Both the position numbers and the translations under genes were made by a program. From positions 31,822-95,821 of the forward strand of contig JAFYMC010000027.1 in the NCBI GenBank assembly GCA_017556805.1: a DNA stretch of 64,000 nucleotides. The letters run 5' to 3'. The notes beneath the pieces were generated by a model. It was not told where the DNA came from and did no database searches. It saw nothing but the letters and a program-made list of their open reading frames with translations. The DNA is from Lachnospiraceae bacterium. Its GTDB lineage: Bacteria > Bacillota > Clostridia > Lachnospirales > Lachnospiraceae. Below, piece after piece: positions 16,760-25,814 of the stretch (positions are counted from its first letter, which is position 1; each line of letters opens with the position of its first letter).

Positions 16760-16793
16760 ATGCGGGCGAAGTGAGCGCTCACTTTGCCCGCAT
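16760..16793 (+). repeat. 17-bp perfect hairpin at the 5' end of the ribU leader
   Basis: The arms 16760-16776 and 16777-16793 are complementary over 17 bp with one G-U pair and no spare loop bases. The hairpin starts at the predicted +1. It could be a 5' stabilising stem, a palindromic operator, or the terminator of the upstream lipid-kinase gene (only a weak AT tail follows). Confidence 0.7.
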
Positions 16794-16795
16794 TA

Positions 16796-16923
16796 TTTAT
16801 TCTTTTGGGGCAGGTGTAATTCCTGACCGGTGGTATAGTCCACGAACTCCGAAAGGGAGCCGAACCGGTGAGACTTTTGTCAATTCCGGTACCGACGGTA
16901 TAGTCCGGATGGGAAAAAGGAGG
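16796..16923 (+). ncRNA. FMN riboswitch (RFN element)
   Basis: Conserved RFN segments appear in order: GGGGCAGG-TG-AATTCCTGACCGG, GGTATAGTCCACGA, then AATTCCGGTACCGACGGTATAGTCCGGATGGGA. The 3' P1 strand runs into AAAAAGGAGG, so the ribosome site of ribU (AAGGAGG, 16917-16923) is next to or inside the closing stem. That points to translational control by FMN; no separate intrinsic terminator is seen before the ATG. Confidence 0.93.
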
Positions 16924-16931
16924 ATATAACT

Positions 16932-17561
16932 ATGAACAACACCCAAAGTAGCAACTCTCAGTCTATTTCAACCACAGCCAAATTGACCATTACGGCAATG
17001 TTTGGTGCCCTGGCAGCACTTCTTATGCTGTTCGAACTCCCTATCTTTTTTACATTACCTTTTATCAAACTGGACTTTTCCGACGTTCCGGTTATTTTAG
17101 GTGCGTATATGTTGGGCCCGGTATGGGGATGTATCATCGGCGGTATTAAAATCGCGCTGAATTTCGTCTTGAACGGCACCATTACCGGCGGTATCGGTGA
17201 ACTGGCAAACCTGATGTTTACCCTTGCCTATGTGCTTCCGGCCAGCCTGATTTACCGCGTGAAGCGTACCAAGGGCGGCGCTGTGATAAGTCTTATCGTA
17301 GCCACTGTGCTCGCTTCCGTGATTGCCGTCATCTTAGACTGGTTTGTGGTATTCCCGGTATACATGAAGGCCTTCCATCTCGATATGGAAGCTATCCTCG
17401 GTATGGCAACCGGTGCGAACTCCCTGGTAAAGAACGAAGGAACCCTTATGTGGCTTTCCGTATTCCCGGCTAATATGCTGAAATACGCATGCGCCTCCGT
17501 GATTACCTTCTTTGTGTATCAACCGTTGCGGAAGTTGATTAATTCGGTGACACATAAGTAA
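16932..17561 (+). CDS. ribU: ECF transporter riboflavin-binding S component RibU
   Basis: This encodes 209 aa with about six transmembrane helices. Typical RibU features are the long first helix, KLTITAMFGALAALLMLFE, and KLDFSDVPVILGAYMLGP, with the small-residue helix that docks on EcfT. It captures riboflavin for import with the shared EcfAA'T module, which is not in this window. The FMN riboswitch directly upstream supports the substrate. ATG 16932 sits 8 nt after AAGGAGG. Confidence 0.93.
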   Translation: MNNTQSSNSQSISTTAKLTITAMFGALAALLMLFELPIFFTLPFIKLDFSDVPVILGAYMLGPVWGCIIGGIKIALNFVLNGTITGGIGELANLMFTLAYVLPASLIYRVKRTKGGAVISLIVATVLASVIAVILDWFVVFPVYMKAFHLDMEAILGMATGANSLVKNEGTLMWLSVFPANMLKYACASVITFFVYQPLRKLINSVTHK

Positions 17562-17595
17562 AAGTTGCCGTAGTCCGGAATATCAACACAAAAAC

Positions 17596-17648
17596 AAAAG
17601 CGAAACCCTGTCTTATCCACAAGACCTGCGTTTCGCTTTTTCTTTTTG
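17596..17648. terminator. bidirectional terminator between ribU and rsmA
   Basis: The 11-bp stem AAAAGCGAAAC / GTTTCGCTTTT has an inner 5-bp stem. T runs lie on the right for plus and on the left (as A) for minus transcription, where two convergent genes end. Confidence 0.85.
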
Positions 17649-17651
17649 AAA

Positions 17652-18521
17652 TTATTTCATCTTCCAAAACACATTCGCCAACTTCGCAAACTCCGCTAAG
17701 GTCAGCGCCTCCCCCCGTATGGTCGGGGAATATCCGCATTCCTCCAGCGCCTTGGTTACTTCTTCCTTTGAGAACGAAAGCTCCGGGGAATTGGTCAAAC
17801 CGTTTACCAAGGTCTTTCTGCGCTGTGCAAAAGAGGCCCGAATCAGCTTAAATAAAAGCTTCTCGTCCGTCACCTCTACCGGTGCATTCTCATGCAATGT
17901 AAGCCGGATAACCGCGGAGCCTACGTTCGGCCGTGGCATAAAGCAATTCGGCGGTACGTTGGCGGCGATATACGGTTCTGCGTAATACTGCACCGCCAGG
18001 GACAGGGCACCGTAATCCTTACTACCCGGTCCTGCCTGCATACGGTCTGCCACTTCCTTCTGTACCATTACCGTAATGGAAGCTAACGGTACGCCTGCTT
18101 CGAACAATCCCATAATAATCGGCGTCGTAATATAGTACGGCAGATTTGCCACTACTTTAATGGGACGTCCGCCGTTTTCTTCCTCCGCCAGCTTCTTTAA
18201 ATCCAGCTTCAGTACATCGGAATTGATAACCTTTACGTTATCATAGGCCGCAAGGGTATCCTCTGTCAAAATCGGTATCAGATTCTTGTCGATTTCCACC
18301 GCAATGACCTTCCCCGCATTTTCACAAAGATACTGGGTCATAGTACCGATGCCCGGGCCGATTTCCAGCACACAATCATCCTTTGTGATGTCTGCGGCAC
18401 GAATAATCTTCTCCAGCACATGAGTATCGATTAAGAAGTTCTGGCCGAACTTCTTTTGGAAATTAAACCCGTATTTATTCAAAATCGCTATGGTTTCTTT
18501 TGGATTTCCTAAGGTTGCCAT
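17652..18521 (-). CDS. rsmA: 16S rRNA (A1518/A1519-N6) dimethyltransferase RsmA
   Basis: This encodes 289 aa. The motifs are KKFGQNFLID near the start, SAM site VLEIGPGIGTMTQYL, VIAVEID, and catalytic NLPYY followed by ITTPIIM. It dimethylates two adenines in the 3' hairpin of 16S rRNA. I chose ATG 18521 (MATLGNPKETI) because AAGGAGG lies just upstream. A longer frame opening at 18689 overlaps tatD and has no family support. It follows tatD by 11 bp, so they form an operon. Confidence 0.95.
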   Translation of the reverse strand: MATLGNPKETIAILNKYGFNFQKKFGQNFLIDTHVLEKIIRAADITKDDCVLEIGPGIGTMTQYLCENAGKVIAVEIDKNLIPILTEDTLAAYDNVKVINSDVLKLDLKKLAEEENGGRPIKVVANLPYYITTPIIMGLFEAGVPLASITVMVQKEVADRMQAGPGSKDYGALSLAVQYYAEPYIAANVPPNCFMPRPNVGSAVIRLTLHENAPVEVTDEKLLFKLIRASFAQRRKTLVNGLTNSPELSFSKEEVTKALEECGYSPTIRGEALTLAEFAKLANVFWKMK

Positions 18522-18532
18522 CTGTGTCCTCC

Positions 18533-19306
18533 TTAAAGCCGGTACAACGCTCTCGCATTCTCTTCCGTCAAACGTTCTACTTCCTCCGCAGTCATGCCTC
18601 GCAGAGCCGCAATTTCCTCTATTACAAGCGTAAGAAGCGTGGAATCGTTCCGTTTCCCCCGATGCGGCACCGGTGCCAGATACGGACAATCTGTCTCAAT
18701 CACCAGCTTATCAAGAGGCATGGTTTCCACCACTTCCTTCAGCTTCTTTCCGTTCTTAAATGTCACTACACCGCCCACACCGATATAAAATCCCATGTCG
18801 GTATATTCCTTTGCAATTTCCGCCGAGCCGGAAAAGCAGTGAATCACTCCCCGAAGCGTTCCGCCGGACTGTTGATAAGCAGCCCGCATAATCTCCAAGG
18901 TCTCCTGCGCCGCCTCTCTGGAATGAATGACCACCGGCAAATCCTTTTCCACCGCCAGGTCAAGCTGACGTAAAAACCACTGTCGCTGCACCTCGTGAGG
19001 TGCCGTATCCCAATAATAATCCAGACCGATTTCTCCGATGGCAACAATCTTCTCTTCATCCGCCAATCTCGAAATCTCCTGAAACATCTCCTCCGTCAAC
19101 TCTCCCGCATGGTCCGGGTGAATCCCCGCTGCACCGTACACAAAAGGATACTTTGCCGTCAGCGACCGAATTCTCTTTAAAGAATCCGGACTTGCACAAA
19201 TATTCACTACCGTACCCACTCCTTTTTCATTCAAAGAAGAAAGCACCGCATCTCTGTCCTCGTCAAACGCCTCATCATCATAATGGGCATGGGTATCAAA
19301 AATCAT
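18533..19306 (-). CDS. tatD: TatD family metal-dependent hydrolase
   Basis: This encodes 257 aa. The signature motifs are FDTHAHYDDEAF (metal His), GEIGLDYYWD (Glu), VIHSREA, VIHCFSG and ETDCPYLAPVPHRGKRN. Members are Mg-dependent DNases or deoxyribonuclease-like phosphoesterases. I chose ATG 19306 (MIFDTHAHY), with AAAGG upstream, over the 19366 frame opening, which adds a non-family leader. In many Firmicutes tatD sits next to rsmA, as here. Confidence 0.93.
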   Translation of the reverse strand: MIFDTHAHYDDEAFDEDRDAVLSSLNEKGVGTVVNICASPDSLKRIRSLTAKYPFVYGAAGIHPDHAGELTEEMFQEISRLADEEKIVAIGEIGLDYYWDTAPHEVQRQWFLRQLDLAVEKDLPVVIHSREAAQETLEIMRAAYQQSGGTLRGVIHCFSGSAEIAKEYTDMGFYIGVGGVVTFKNGKKLKEVVETMPLDKLVIETDCPYLAPVPHRGKRNDSTLLTLVIEEIAALRGMTAEEVERLTEENARALYRL

Positions 19307-19352
19307 AACAAACCTTTCTTTATTGCCTGTCAAAACAACCTGCTGAAACACA

Positions 19353-20315
19353 TCAAAAATTACCACTCAACGCTTCTTTTGTAATCGCAAAAAACTCCCG
19401 CACATAATACTGTATGGTCACCGCAAAAAACTCCGTGGCACCAAGTCCCGATACCTCGGTATAGCCGAGATTTTTCGCCAGCTTTACCGCCCGGAATACG
19501 TGAAAATCATTGGTCACCAGAACAACTTTTTCAGGCACGTTATAAATCAACGGCTCTGCATTTCCGCAGAAAAAAAAGGGTGCCTGTACTCCTGATTTTT
19601 CCCATTCATATCGCTGAATTTCCCTTGCGGAAAACCTTAAATTCTCCGCCGTACTGGTAGACGTATCCTCCATCAGAATCCGTTCCTCCGGAATACCGAG
19701 ACGAATGAGTCCTCTGCGGATTGCTTCCGCCTCGCTGATGTTTTCACCGTTTCCCTTTCCGCCGGATGCCACAGCAATCGCCTGCGGATGCTCCTTTAAA
19801 TACTCCGCCGCCGCGCGGATTCTGGCAGAAAGCACCAAGGTCGGTACCTCTCCCCGGACCTGCGCACCGAGCACAATCACATACTTCGCATCCGTAGCAG
19901 GCGCCTTTCGTCCCGCAGAAAACACCACCGCCTCCACAGAAAGAAACACTGCCACAAACAGCCAGAACAGCCCGCACAAACACATAGCCGCCGTCTTAAA
20001 CTGTACCAATCGCTCCGTCAGCACCAAAAATAACAGCACTACCGCAGCAAGCGCAACCACACAGGTCAACGGCCAGAACCACAAAAAAGAAGTGCCCGTA
20101 CCGGAAGCATACACCACTACCGTGGAGTAAAGAAAGGCAAACACAGCATACAAGAGCAGAACCGCCAAAGTAACCCACAAAAACACCTGCATCCCTTTGC
20201 TCCTTTCCAACCGTTTCACACGCTCACCCACCGACAACCTCTCCTTCGTCAAACAGCGCGTAAGCCTCGTAAGATCCGACTTGTCGCGCCTAAAAAACAA
20301 ACCCTTCAAACCCAT
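19353..20315 (-). CDS. YdcF/SanA-like (DUF218) membrane protein
   Basis: This encodes 320 aa. Three to four transmembrane helices lie within about residues 43-145, followed by an extracytoplasmic DUF218 domain: KYVIVLGAQVRGEVPT, AVASGGKGNGENISEAEAI, ILMEDTSTSTAENLRFS and VVLVTNDFHVFRAV. This family (YdcF, SanA, ElyC) affects the cell envelope, and ElyC acts in peptidoglycan/ECA lipid metabolism. The exact reaction is unknown. Confidence 0.85.
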   Translation of the reverse strand: MGLKGLFFRRDKSDLTRLTRCLTKERLSVGERVKRLERSKGMQVFLWVTLAVLLLYAVFAFLYSTVVVYASGTGTSFLWFWPLTCVVALAAVVLLFLVLTERLVQFKTAAMCLCGLFWLFVAVFLSVEAVVFSAGRKAPATDAKYVIVLGAQVRGEVPTLVLSARIRAAAEYLKEHPQAIAVASGGKGNGENISEAEAIRRGLIRLGIPEERILMEDTSTSTAENLRFSAREIQRYEWEKSGVQAPFFFCGNAEPLIYNVPEKVVLVTNDFHVFRAVKLAKNLGYTEVSGLGATEFFAVTIQYYVREFFAITKEALSGNF

Positions 20316-20451
20316 CCGTCAATCCTCCTGTGTAGTACAATGCTCATACCGGCCAAACAAAAACCTGCCTATAACATTACTCTAACACAGAAACATTAAC
20401 CTTATCTTTCCGACTTCTTAAGGCTTCTTAAACAAAGTCTTTCATTTTGCT

Positions 20452-21525
20452 TTAGTCAAAGGAATTCTCGATATGCCAAAGTCCGTCCGTATCTCCTTCG
20501 TACAATTCCCAATCCGTATCGGACACTTCGATGTACCAATCCTCTCCTTCGCACTCCATCCAGCCATAGTAATTATCTCCCACAATGTCATCATACCAGT
20601 ATTGCCACAAATTCGGACTGACATCCGTATTATACCATAAGTAGCAGTCACTGTCATAATCATAATAGGACCGGGCACCGTAATCCCAGGTAAGATGCTT
20701 CTCGTAGTCCTCTTCCTCATCACAAATGCGGTAAATATCCGGCGAAATCTCATCCAGATAAATATCCGTTCCGTAAATTTCCAAATTGGTTTCCGTCTCT
20801 TCCACCGAATCATACTCCCCTACCGAGTCAGTCACCGTGGAAATAACCCTATCAAATACCGAGTCTGCCTCCCGATTAATTCTTGCCGTCATTGCAAACA
20901 TAACAACCATGACAACCATCGGCAAAGCAAAACTAAGCAGCATACTCTTTAACAAACGATGCGAAATATTCTTTACTATTTCACCCGAATCACCATAGGA
21001 AACCGTTCCGGTGCCGATATTGACAATCTCATCGATATACACCGGCGTCTTATTCATTTCCGCACCGCAATTTTGACAAGTCGGGTAGAAGCCTTCCTTC
21101 CAATTAGCCTCTAATTCCGTACCGCAATAATCGCACACATAATGCGCCTCGTAAGACCCATCCGGCTTCTTAAAAACGATACTGTCCGCATCATAATAGG
21201 TTCCGTTCTCATCGTAGTAACCCTTCCGATAAGAAACACCCGTCTTCTCATCCGTCCAGGCCTCGTTATAATACATATAATCATGGTTCTTACAACGCAT
21301 CAGTACAGACTTCTGTCTCAAATACGACGGAATCCCCGTAGGTTGATTCCTCCGGACCCTTCCGTAAGACACCGACGATGTACTTCTGCTGCTACTGTAC
21401 GACCTGCGATAGGAGCTGCTGTGAGACGAACTGCTCCGTCTACTTGACGAACTGCTCCTACTGCGCGACGAACTGCTTCTGCTGCGCGAACTTCTTGAAC
21501 TTGAACTTCTTCTTCCCGGTGGCAT
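20452..21525 (-). CDS. Ser/Arg-rich zinc-ribbon membrane protein, unknown function
   Basis: This encodes 357 aa. Residues 2 to about 58 are almost only Ser and Arg (RSSSSRSRSSSSSRR and similar), like the RS tracts of eukaryotic splicing factors. Next come a short soluble part with a CDYCGTE...CQNCGAE pair of CxxC knuckles (zinc ribbon), one transmembrane helix (LLSFALPMVVMVVMFAM), and a ~130-residue tail very rich in Asp, Glu, Tyr and Trp. The basic N-terminus would be cytosolic and could bind nucleic acid or acidic lipid, with the acidic tail outside. Low-complexity codons are confined to the 5' end. I do not recognise a family. Confidence 0.8.
   Translation of the reverse strand: MPPGRRSSSSRSSRSRSSSSRSRSSSSSRRSSSSHSSSYRRSYSSSRSTSSVSYGRVRRNQPTGIPSYLRQKSVLMRCKNHDYMYYNEAWTDEKTGVSYRKGYYDENGTYYDADSIVFKKPDGSYEAHYVCDYCGTELEANWKEGFYPTCQNCGAEMNKTPVYIDEIVNIGTGTVSYGDSGEIVKNISHRLLKSMLLSFALPMVVMVVMFAMTARINREADSVFDRVISTVTDSVGEYDSVEETETNLEIYGTDIYLDEISPDIYRICDEEEDYEKHLTWDYGARSYYDYDSDCYLWYNTDVSPNLWQYWYDDIVGDNYYGWMECEGEDWYIEVSDTDWELYEGDTDGLWHIENSFD
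21360..21520 (-). repeat. low-complexity Ser/Arg codon tract
   Basis: This 5' coding segment of the Ser/Arg-rich gene is built of degenerate AGC/AGT/TCG and CGC/CGT/AGA codon repeats. It is prone to slippage. Confidence 0.8.
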
Positions 21526-21690
21526 AAAAACTCCCCCTATTCTCTAAAAAAATATACCGTACTTCATCTTATTGCCGACACTGTAACAACACTCTATATC
21601 CTCGTATCCTTTTTTTCAAAACCAGCCTCTCCCCCGCACAGATGCTTCGACGAAACCCTTCCTTCCGAGGAATGGTTTTCGAACTTTATG

Positions 21691-21846
21691 CAGGGTATTA
21701 GGCAGTTCTTATTTCTCCGAAAGCACTCTGCTATGCCCGGACACGGATGTCCGGGCAAGTGACGCACGCGCCACGGACGGCGCGTAAGGAACGGTAGCAA
21801 GCCTCTTCCTACTATCTGTCCCGGAGAAATTAGAACTCCTTATACC
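21691..21846. repeat. 156-bp structured inverted-repeat element in the gap before metG 3' end
   Basis: The gap 21526-21922 has no gene. It holds an element whose outer arms pair over about 28 bp with few mismatches (GGGTAT..AGTTCTTATTTCTCCG against CGGAGAAATTAGAACT..ATACCC). Inside are two perfect hairpins, TGCCCGGACA-cgga-TGTCCGGGCA and ACGCGCC-acggac-GGCGCGT. A smaller hairpin flanks it on the left near 21645-21680. It may be a MITE-like repeat, a structured RNA or the metG 3' UTR. Confidence 0.65.
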
Positions 21847-21922
21847 CGGAAGACGAGAGAAACCACATTCAATTAATGAAAGGTTTGACCCATACATTCC
21901 GGGGGTAGAGGCGTTTAAAATC

Positions 21923-23938
21923 CTAGCAGATTTCTGCGCCCGCCGGCATCTTCTTCTCCGGCGTCATCAGTGCCAACTCACCATTCTCATCCTCGGCACA
22001 CAAAAGCATACCCTCGGATACGATGCCCGCAAGAGTTGCCGGCTTTAAGTTCACCAGAACCATAACCTTCTTGCCCACCATTTCCTCCGCGGAATAATGC
22101 TGCTTAATACCGGATACAATCTGCTTTACCTGACTTCCGATCTTTACCTGGGAACAGAGAAGCTTCTTGGACTTCTTTACTTCCTCACAGGCAATGATTT
22201 CGCCCACCTGGAACTGCAGCTTTGCAAAATCATCATAGGTGATTTCCGGCTTTGCCTCGATATCAATGACGGACTCCTCTTCCTTTACTTCCTCTTCGCC
22301 AGGAACCGGAAGACCGAGACGCTTTGCTTCCGCAGCCGCCTCTGCCGCTGCCTCCGCACGCTGCTTCTCCTGAATCACGGCTACCTTCTCCATCACTTCC
22401 TTGGCATCCAAACGTGCAAAGAGAATTTCCGGAGCATCGGTCACCTTGGTGCCGGATACATACAATCCGTAAGTCGCGAGATCTTCCTGACTGCGCTCCG
22501 TCGCATTTAACTGAGCGAAAATCTTATCTGCGGTACGCGGAAGGAACGGCTTTAACAAAGTTGCGCCGATGCAGATGCTCTCCACCAAGTTGTAAAGGAC
22601 GGTGGCAAGACGGTCTGCGTTTGCCTCATCCTTTGCCAGAGCCCACGGAGCGGTCTCATCGATATATTTATTACAACGCTTGAACAAATTAAATACTGCG
22701 GAAATGGCATCAGCCACACGAAGCTTTTCCATCTTCTCTTCCACAAGACCCGGGGTCTCAAGGGCAAGCGCCTTTAACTCCTCGTCTACCGGCTCAGCCA
22801 CGCCGCCGTTCCGAACCACGCCGTCAAAGTACTTGTTGCTCATGGAGATGGTACGATTCACAAGGTTTCCGAGCGTATTGGCAAGGTCCGCATTGAGACG
22901 CTCCACCAAAAGTTCCCAAGTAATGGTTCCGTCGTTATCAAACGGCATCTCGTGAAGTACGAAGTAACGCACCGCATCCACGCCGAACAAATCAGCCATA
23001 TCGTCCGCATAAATCACATTGCCCTTGGACTTACTCATCTTGTCTCCGCCCTGAAGCAACCAAGGATGTCCAAAAATCTGCTTCGGAAGCGGAATATCTA
23101 AGGACATAAGGAAAATCGGCCAGTAAATGGTATGGAAACGGATAATATCCTTACCGATCAAGTGTAAATCTGCCGGCCACAGCTTATTGAACTGCTCTGT
23201 CGGGTTGCCATCTGCATCATAACCGATACCGGTGATGTAGTTGGTCAGTGCGTCAAGCCATACATATACTACATGTTTCGGGTCCTCTTCTACCGGAATA
23301 CCCCACTTGAAAGAAGTACGGGATACGCAAAGGTCCTGTAAGCCCGGAAGCAGGAAATTGTTCATCATCTCATTCTTACGGCTCACCGGCTGAATGAATT
23401 CCGGATGGGTATTGATGTGCTCAATCAAGCGGTCTGCATACTTGCTCATCTTGAAAAAATATGCCTCTTCCTTTGCCGGCTGTACGGCACGACCGCAGTC
23501 CGGACACTTGCCGTCCACCAACTGGGAATCGGTCCAGAAGGACTCACACGGGGTACAGTACATTCCCTCGTAAGCGCCCTTATAAATGTCGCCCTTGTCC
23601 ACCATCTTCTTGAAAATCTTCTTTACCTGGGCCTCGTGGTCCGCATCGGTGGTACGGATGAACTTATCATAGGAAGTATCCACCAAATCCCAGATACGCT
23701 TAATCTCGGTGGAAACATTGTCTACGAATTCCTTCGGAGTTACGCCTGCCGCAGCTGCCTTCTCCTCAATCTTCTGACCGTGCTCGTCGGTACCGGTCTG
23801 CAAAAATACATCATAGCCCTGGAATCTCTTATAACGGGCAATGCTGTCCGCCAAAATTGCCTCGTAGGTGTTGCCGATGTGCGGCTTACCGGAGGTATAC
23901 GCAATTGCGGTTGTAATATAATACGGTGTCTTACTCAT
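21923..23938 (-). CDS. metG: methionyl-tRNA synthetase
   Basis: This encodes 671 aa. The class I signature is KPHIGNTYEA, and the KMSKSKGN loop is present. Zinc knuckles read CTPCESFW...CPDCGR. The C-terminal ~110 residues are a fused EMAP/Trbp111 tRNA-binding domain (DFAKLQFQVGEII... to MPAGAEIC) after a Glu/Ala linker. It charges tRNA-Met. It lies 100 bp downstream of metI on the same strand, with no terminator seen between, so it may share the T-box-controlled met transcript. Confidence 0.97.
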   Translation of the reverse strand: MSKTPYYITTAIAYTSGKPHIGNTYEAILADSIARYKRFQGYDVFLQTGTDEHGQKIEEKAAAAGVTPKEFVDNVSTEIKRIWDLVDTSYDKFIRTTDADHEAQVKKIFKKMVDKGDIYKGAYEGMYCTPCESFWTDSQLVDGKCPDCGRAVQPAKEEAYFFKMSKYADRLIEHINTHPEFIQPVSRKNEMMNNFLLPGLQDLCVSRTSFKWGIPVEEDPKHVVYVWLDALTNYITGIGYDADGNPTEQFNKLWPADLHLIGKDIIRFHTIYWPIFLMSLDIPLPKQIFGHPWLLQGGDKMSKSKGNVIYADDMADLFGVDAVRYFVLHEMPFDNDGTITWELLVERLNADLANTLGNLVNRTISMSNKYFDGVVRNGGVAEPVDEELKALALETPGLVEEKMEKLRVADAISAVFNLFKRCNKYIDETAPWALAKDEANADRLATVLYNLVESICIGATLLKPFLPRTADKIFAQLNATERSQEDLATYGLYVSGTKVTDAPEILFARLDAKEVMEKVAVIQEKQRAEAAAEAAAEAKRLGLPVPGEEEVKEEESVIDIEAKPEITYDDFAKLQFQVGEIIACEEVKKSKKLLCSQVKIGSQVKQIVSGIKQHYSAEEMVGKKVMVLVNLKPATLAGIVSEGMLLCAEDENGELALMTPEKKMPAGAEIC

Positions 23939-24038
23939 AGTTTTTCCTTCTTTCGGTTCTTATTTTCTATTTTTTGCCCCTATTCCATCTTGCCGACGGT
24001 CCACAGGCATTTCATACATTTCTCTTCTTATCGCATTC

Positions 24039-24743
24039 CTAATGCTTTACTCTTCGGTCTAACTTCACCGCCAGCTTCGTTCCCACGCTCTGGAACACCT
24101 GTACCAGCACGATGAGAATAATCACTGCAATAAGCATCACAAGATACTTATAACGATGATATCCGTAGTTAATGGCAATCTTACCAAGTCCACCGCCACC
24201 GATTGTACCACTCATGGCAGTATAGCCGAGAATCGTGGTAATGGCAATGGTAAAATTGGAAATCAGGGACGGAATGCTCTCCGGCAACATGACCTTTACA
24301 ATAATCTGCATCGGGGATGCGCCCATACTCTGAGCCATTTCGATGATGTTCGGATTAATCTCACGTAAACTGCTCTCCACCAGTCTTGCCACAAACGGGA
24401 ATGCCGCAATCACAAGAGGTACGATAGAAGCTGCCGTTCCTACCGTTGTTCCCAAAATCACTCTGGTCAACGGAAATGCCAAAATCATCAACAGCAAAAA
24501 CGGAACCGAACGCAGTAGGTTAATCACCACATTCAATACATACATGACTCCCTTTGGAAGCGGCAATACACCGTCCTTTTCTCCCACAACAAGCAAAATA
24601 CCGAAAGGCAATCCCAGAAGAATCGCAAATGCTGTCGCTAAAAGCGTTGCATAGGTGGTTTCCCACAAAGCAAAAGGCACTTCTTCCTTTAATATTGTCA
24701 ATGCTTCTGCCACATTCTCCGGTGAAAACATTTTATTGAACAT
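24039..24743 (-). CDS. metI: methionine ABC transporter permease MetI
   Basis: This encodes 234 aa with five to six transmembrane helices and the BPD-transporter EAA-like segment MAQSMGASPMQIIVKVMLPE. It overlaps metN by 11 bp. With MetN and MetQ it forms the D/L-methionine importer. The permease sequence GYTAMSGTIGGGGLGKIAINYGY is typical of MetI. Confidence 0.95.
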   Translation of the reverse strand: MFNKMFSPENVAEALTILKEEVPFALWETTYATLLATAFAILLGLPFGILLVVGEKDGVLPLPKGVMYVLNVVINLLRSVPFLLLMILAFPLTRVILGTTVGTAASIVPLVIAAFPFVARLVESSLREINPNIIEMAQSMGASPMQIIVKVMLPESIPSLISNFTIAITTILGYTAMSGTIGGGGLGKIAINYGYHRYKYLVMLIAVIILIVLVQVFQSVGTKLAVKLDRRVKH

Positions 24744-25746
24744 TTTCCTTCACCTCCGTTACCAGTACATTTCCGCCCTTGGTTAGATACCGGATGGCAC
24801 GCTGCACCGTTTCTTCCTCCTCCGGAAGCCCCAGAAGCATATTGCCGTATACCTTATCTCCGAGACATTTCGTGGACGCGTACAAAATATTTGCCGCAAT
24901 CTTTTCATCGATGGCCATCTGGGTAATGAGCGGTGCACCCGCTGCCATTGCCCCGTTAAATACGACGCGGAGAACACGCTCGCCCGGATGCACCGGAACC
25001 ACTTCTTCTTCCCCGTCCGGGAACACGAGACGCTTTGCCGCATCGGACTGCGGGTTTGCAAACACTTCGGAAACCTCGCCCTCTTCGGCAACAACGCCGC
25101 CGTCCAAAATCGCCACGCGGTTACAAATCTCCTCCACCACGCTCATCTGGTGAGTGATAATAATAATCGTAATACCGAGACGCTCGTTGATATCCTTTAA
25201 AAGCTCCAAAATATCATGGGTGGTCTTCGGGTCCAGTGCACTGGTTGCCTCATCACAGAGAAGCACCTTCGGCTGGGTAGCCAGCGCTCTTGCGATAGCG
25301 ATTCGCTGCTGCTGACCGCCGGATAACTGGGCCGGATAGCTTCCTGCCTTATCCGGAAGGCCTACGATTTCAAGCAGCTCCATAGCGCGCTTTTTGGCCT
25401 CCTCTTTCTTTACTCCCGCCAGCTCCAGCGGGAAGCAAATATTCCGAAGACAAGTCTTTTGCATCAAAAGATTAAAGCCTTGGAAAATCATGGTTACGTC
25501 CCGGCGAACCTTGCGAAGCTCCTTTTGCGTCAGCGCTCCCAAGTCCTGTCCGTCCATAAGGACCGCACCCTCCGTCGGGCGCTCCAGCATGTTGATACAG
25601 CGTACCAGCGTACTCTTTCCCGCACCGCTCATACCGATAATGCCATAAATATCACCGTCGTTCACGGTCAGGGAAATGTTCTTTAATGCCTCCACCGTTC
25701 CGGCTGTTGTCCGGAAGGTTTTGGACAAATTTTTAATTTCTATCAT
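24733..25746 (-). CDS. metN: methionine ABC transporter ATP-binding protein MetN
   Basis: This encodes 337 aa. Walker A is GMSGAGKST, the signature is LSGGQQQRIAIARA, and Walker B is VLLCDEATSALDP. The last ~75 residues form the NIL/ACT-like domain that senses internal methionine in MetN proteins (RVVFNGAMAAGAPLITQMA). I chose ATG 25746 (MIEIKNLSKTF), with GGAGG 7 nt upstream, over the longer frame from 25806. Confidence 0.95.
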   Translation of the reverse strand: MIEIKNLSKTFRTTAGTVEALKNISLTVNDGDIYGIIGMSGAGKSTLVRCINMLERPTEGAVLMDGQDLGALTQKELRKVRRDVTMIFQGFNLLMQKTCLRNICFPLELAGVKKEEAKKRAMELLEIVGLPDKAGSYPAQLSGGQQQRIAIARALATQPKVLLCDEATSALDPKTTHDILELLKDINERLGITIIIITHQMSVVEEICNRVAILDGGVVAEEGEVSEVFANPQSDAAKRLVFPDGEEEVVPVHPGERVLRVVFNGAMAAGAPLITQMAIDEKIAANILYASTKCLGDKVYGNMLLGLPEEEETVQRAIRYLTKGGNVLVTEVKENVQ

Positions 25747-25814
25747 GACTTCACCTCCGTCACCGGGCATAATGTCCGGGACTTCTTTCTGCCGAAAATC
25801 ACTCAAATAGTATC

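Noticed and set aside
16760-16793. Simple terminator of the lipid-kinase gene
   Set aside because: Not excluded, but the hairpin coincides with the predicted ribU start site and has only a weak T tail, so it was listed as a leader hairpin.
23405-24115. 236-codon plus-strand frame
   Set aside because: It is antisense to metG and metI, both strongly supported by motifs.
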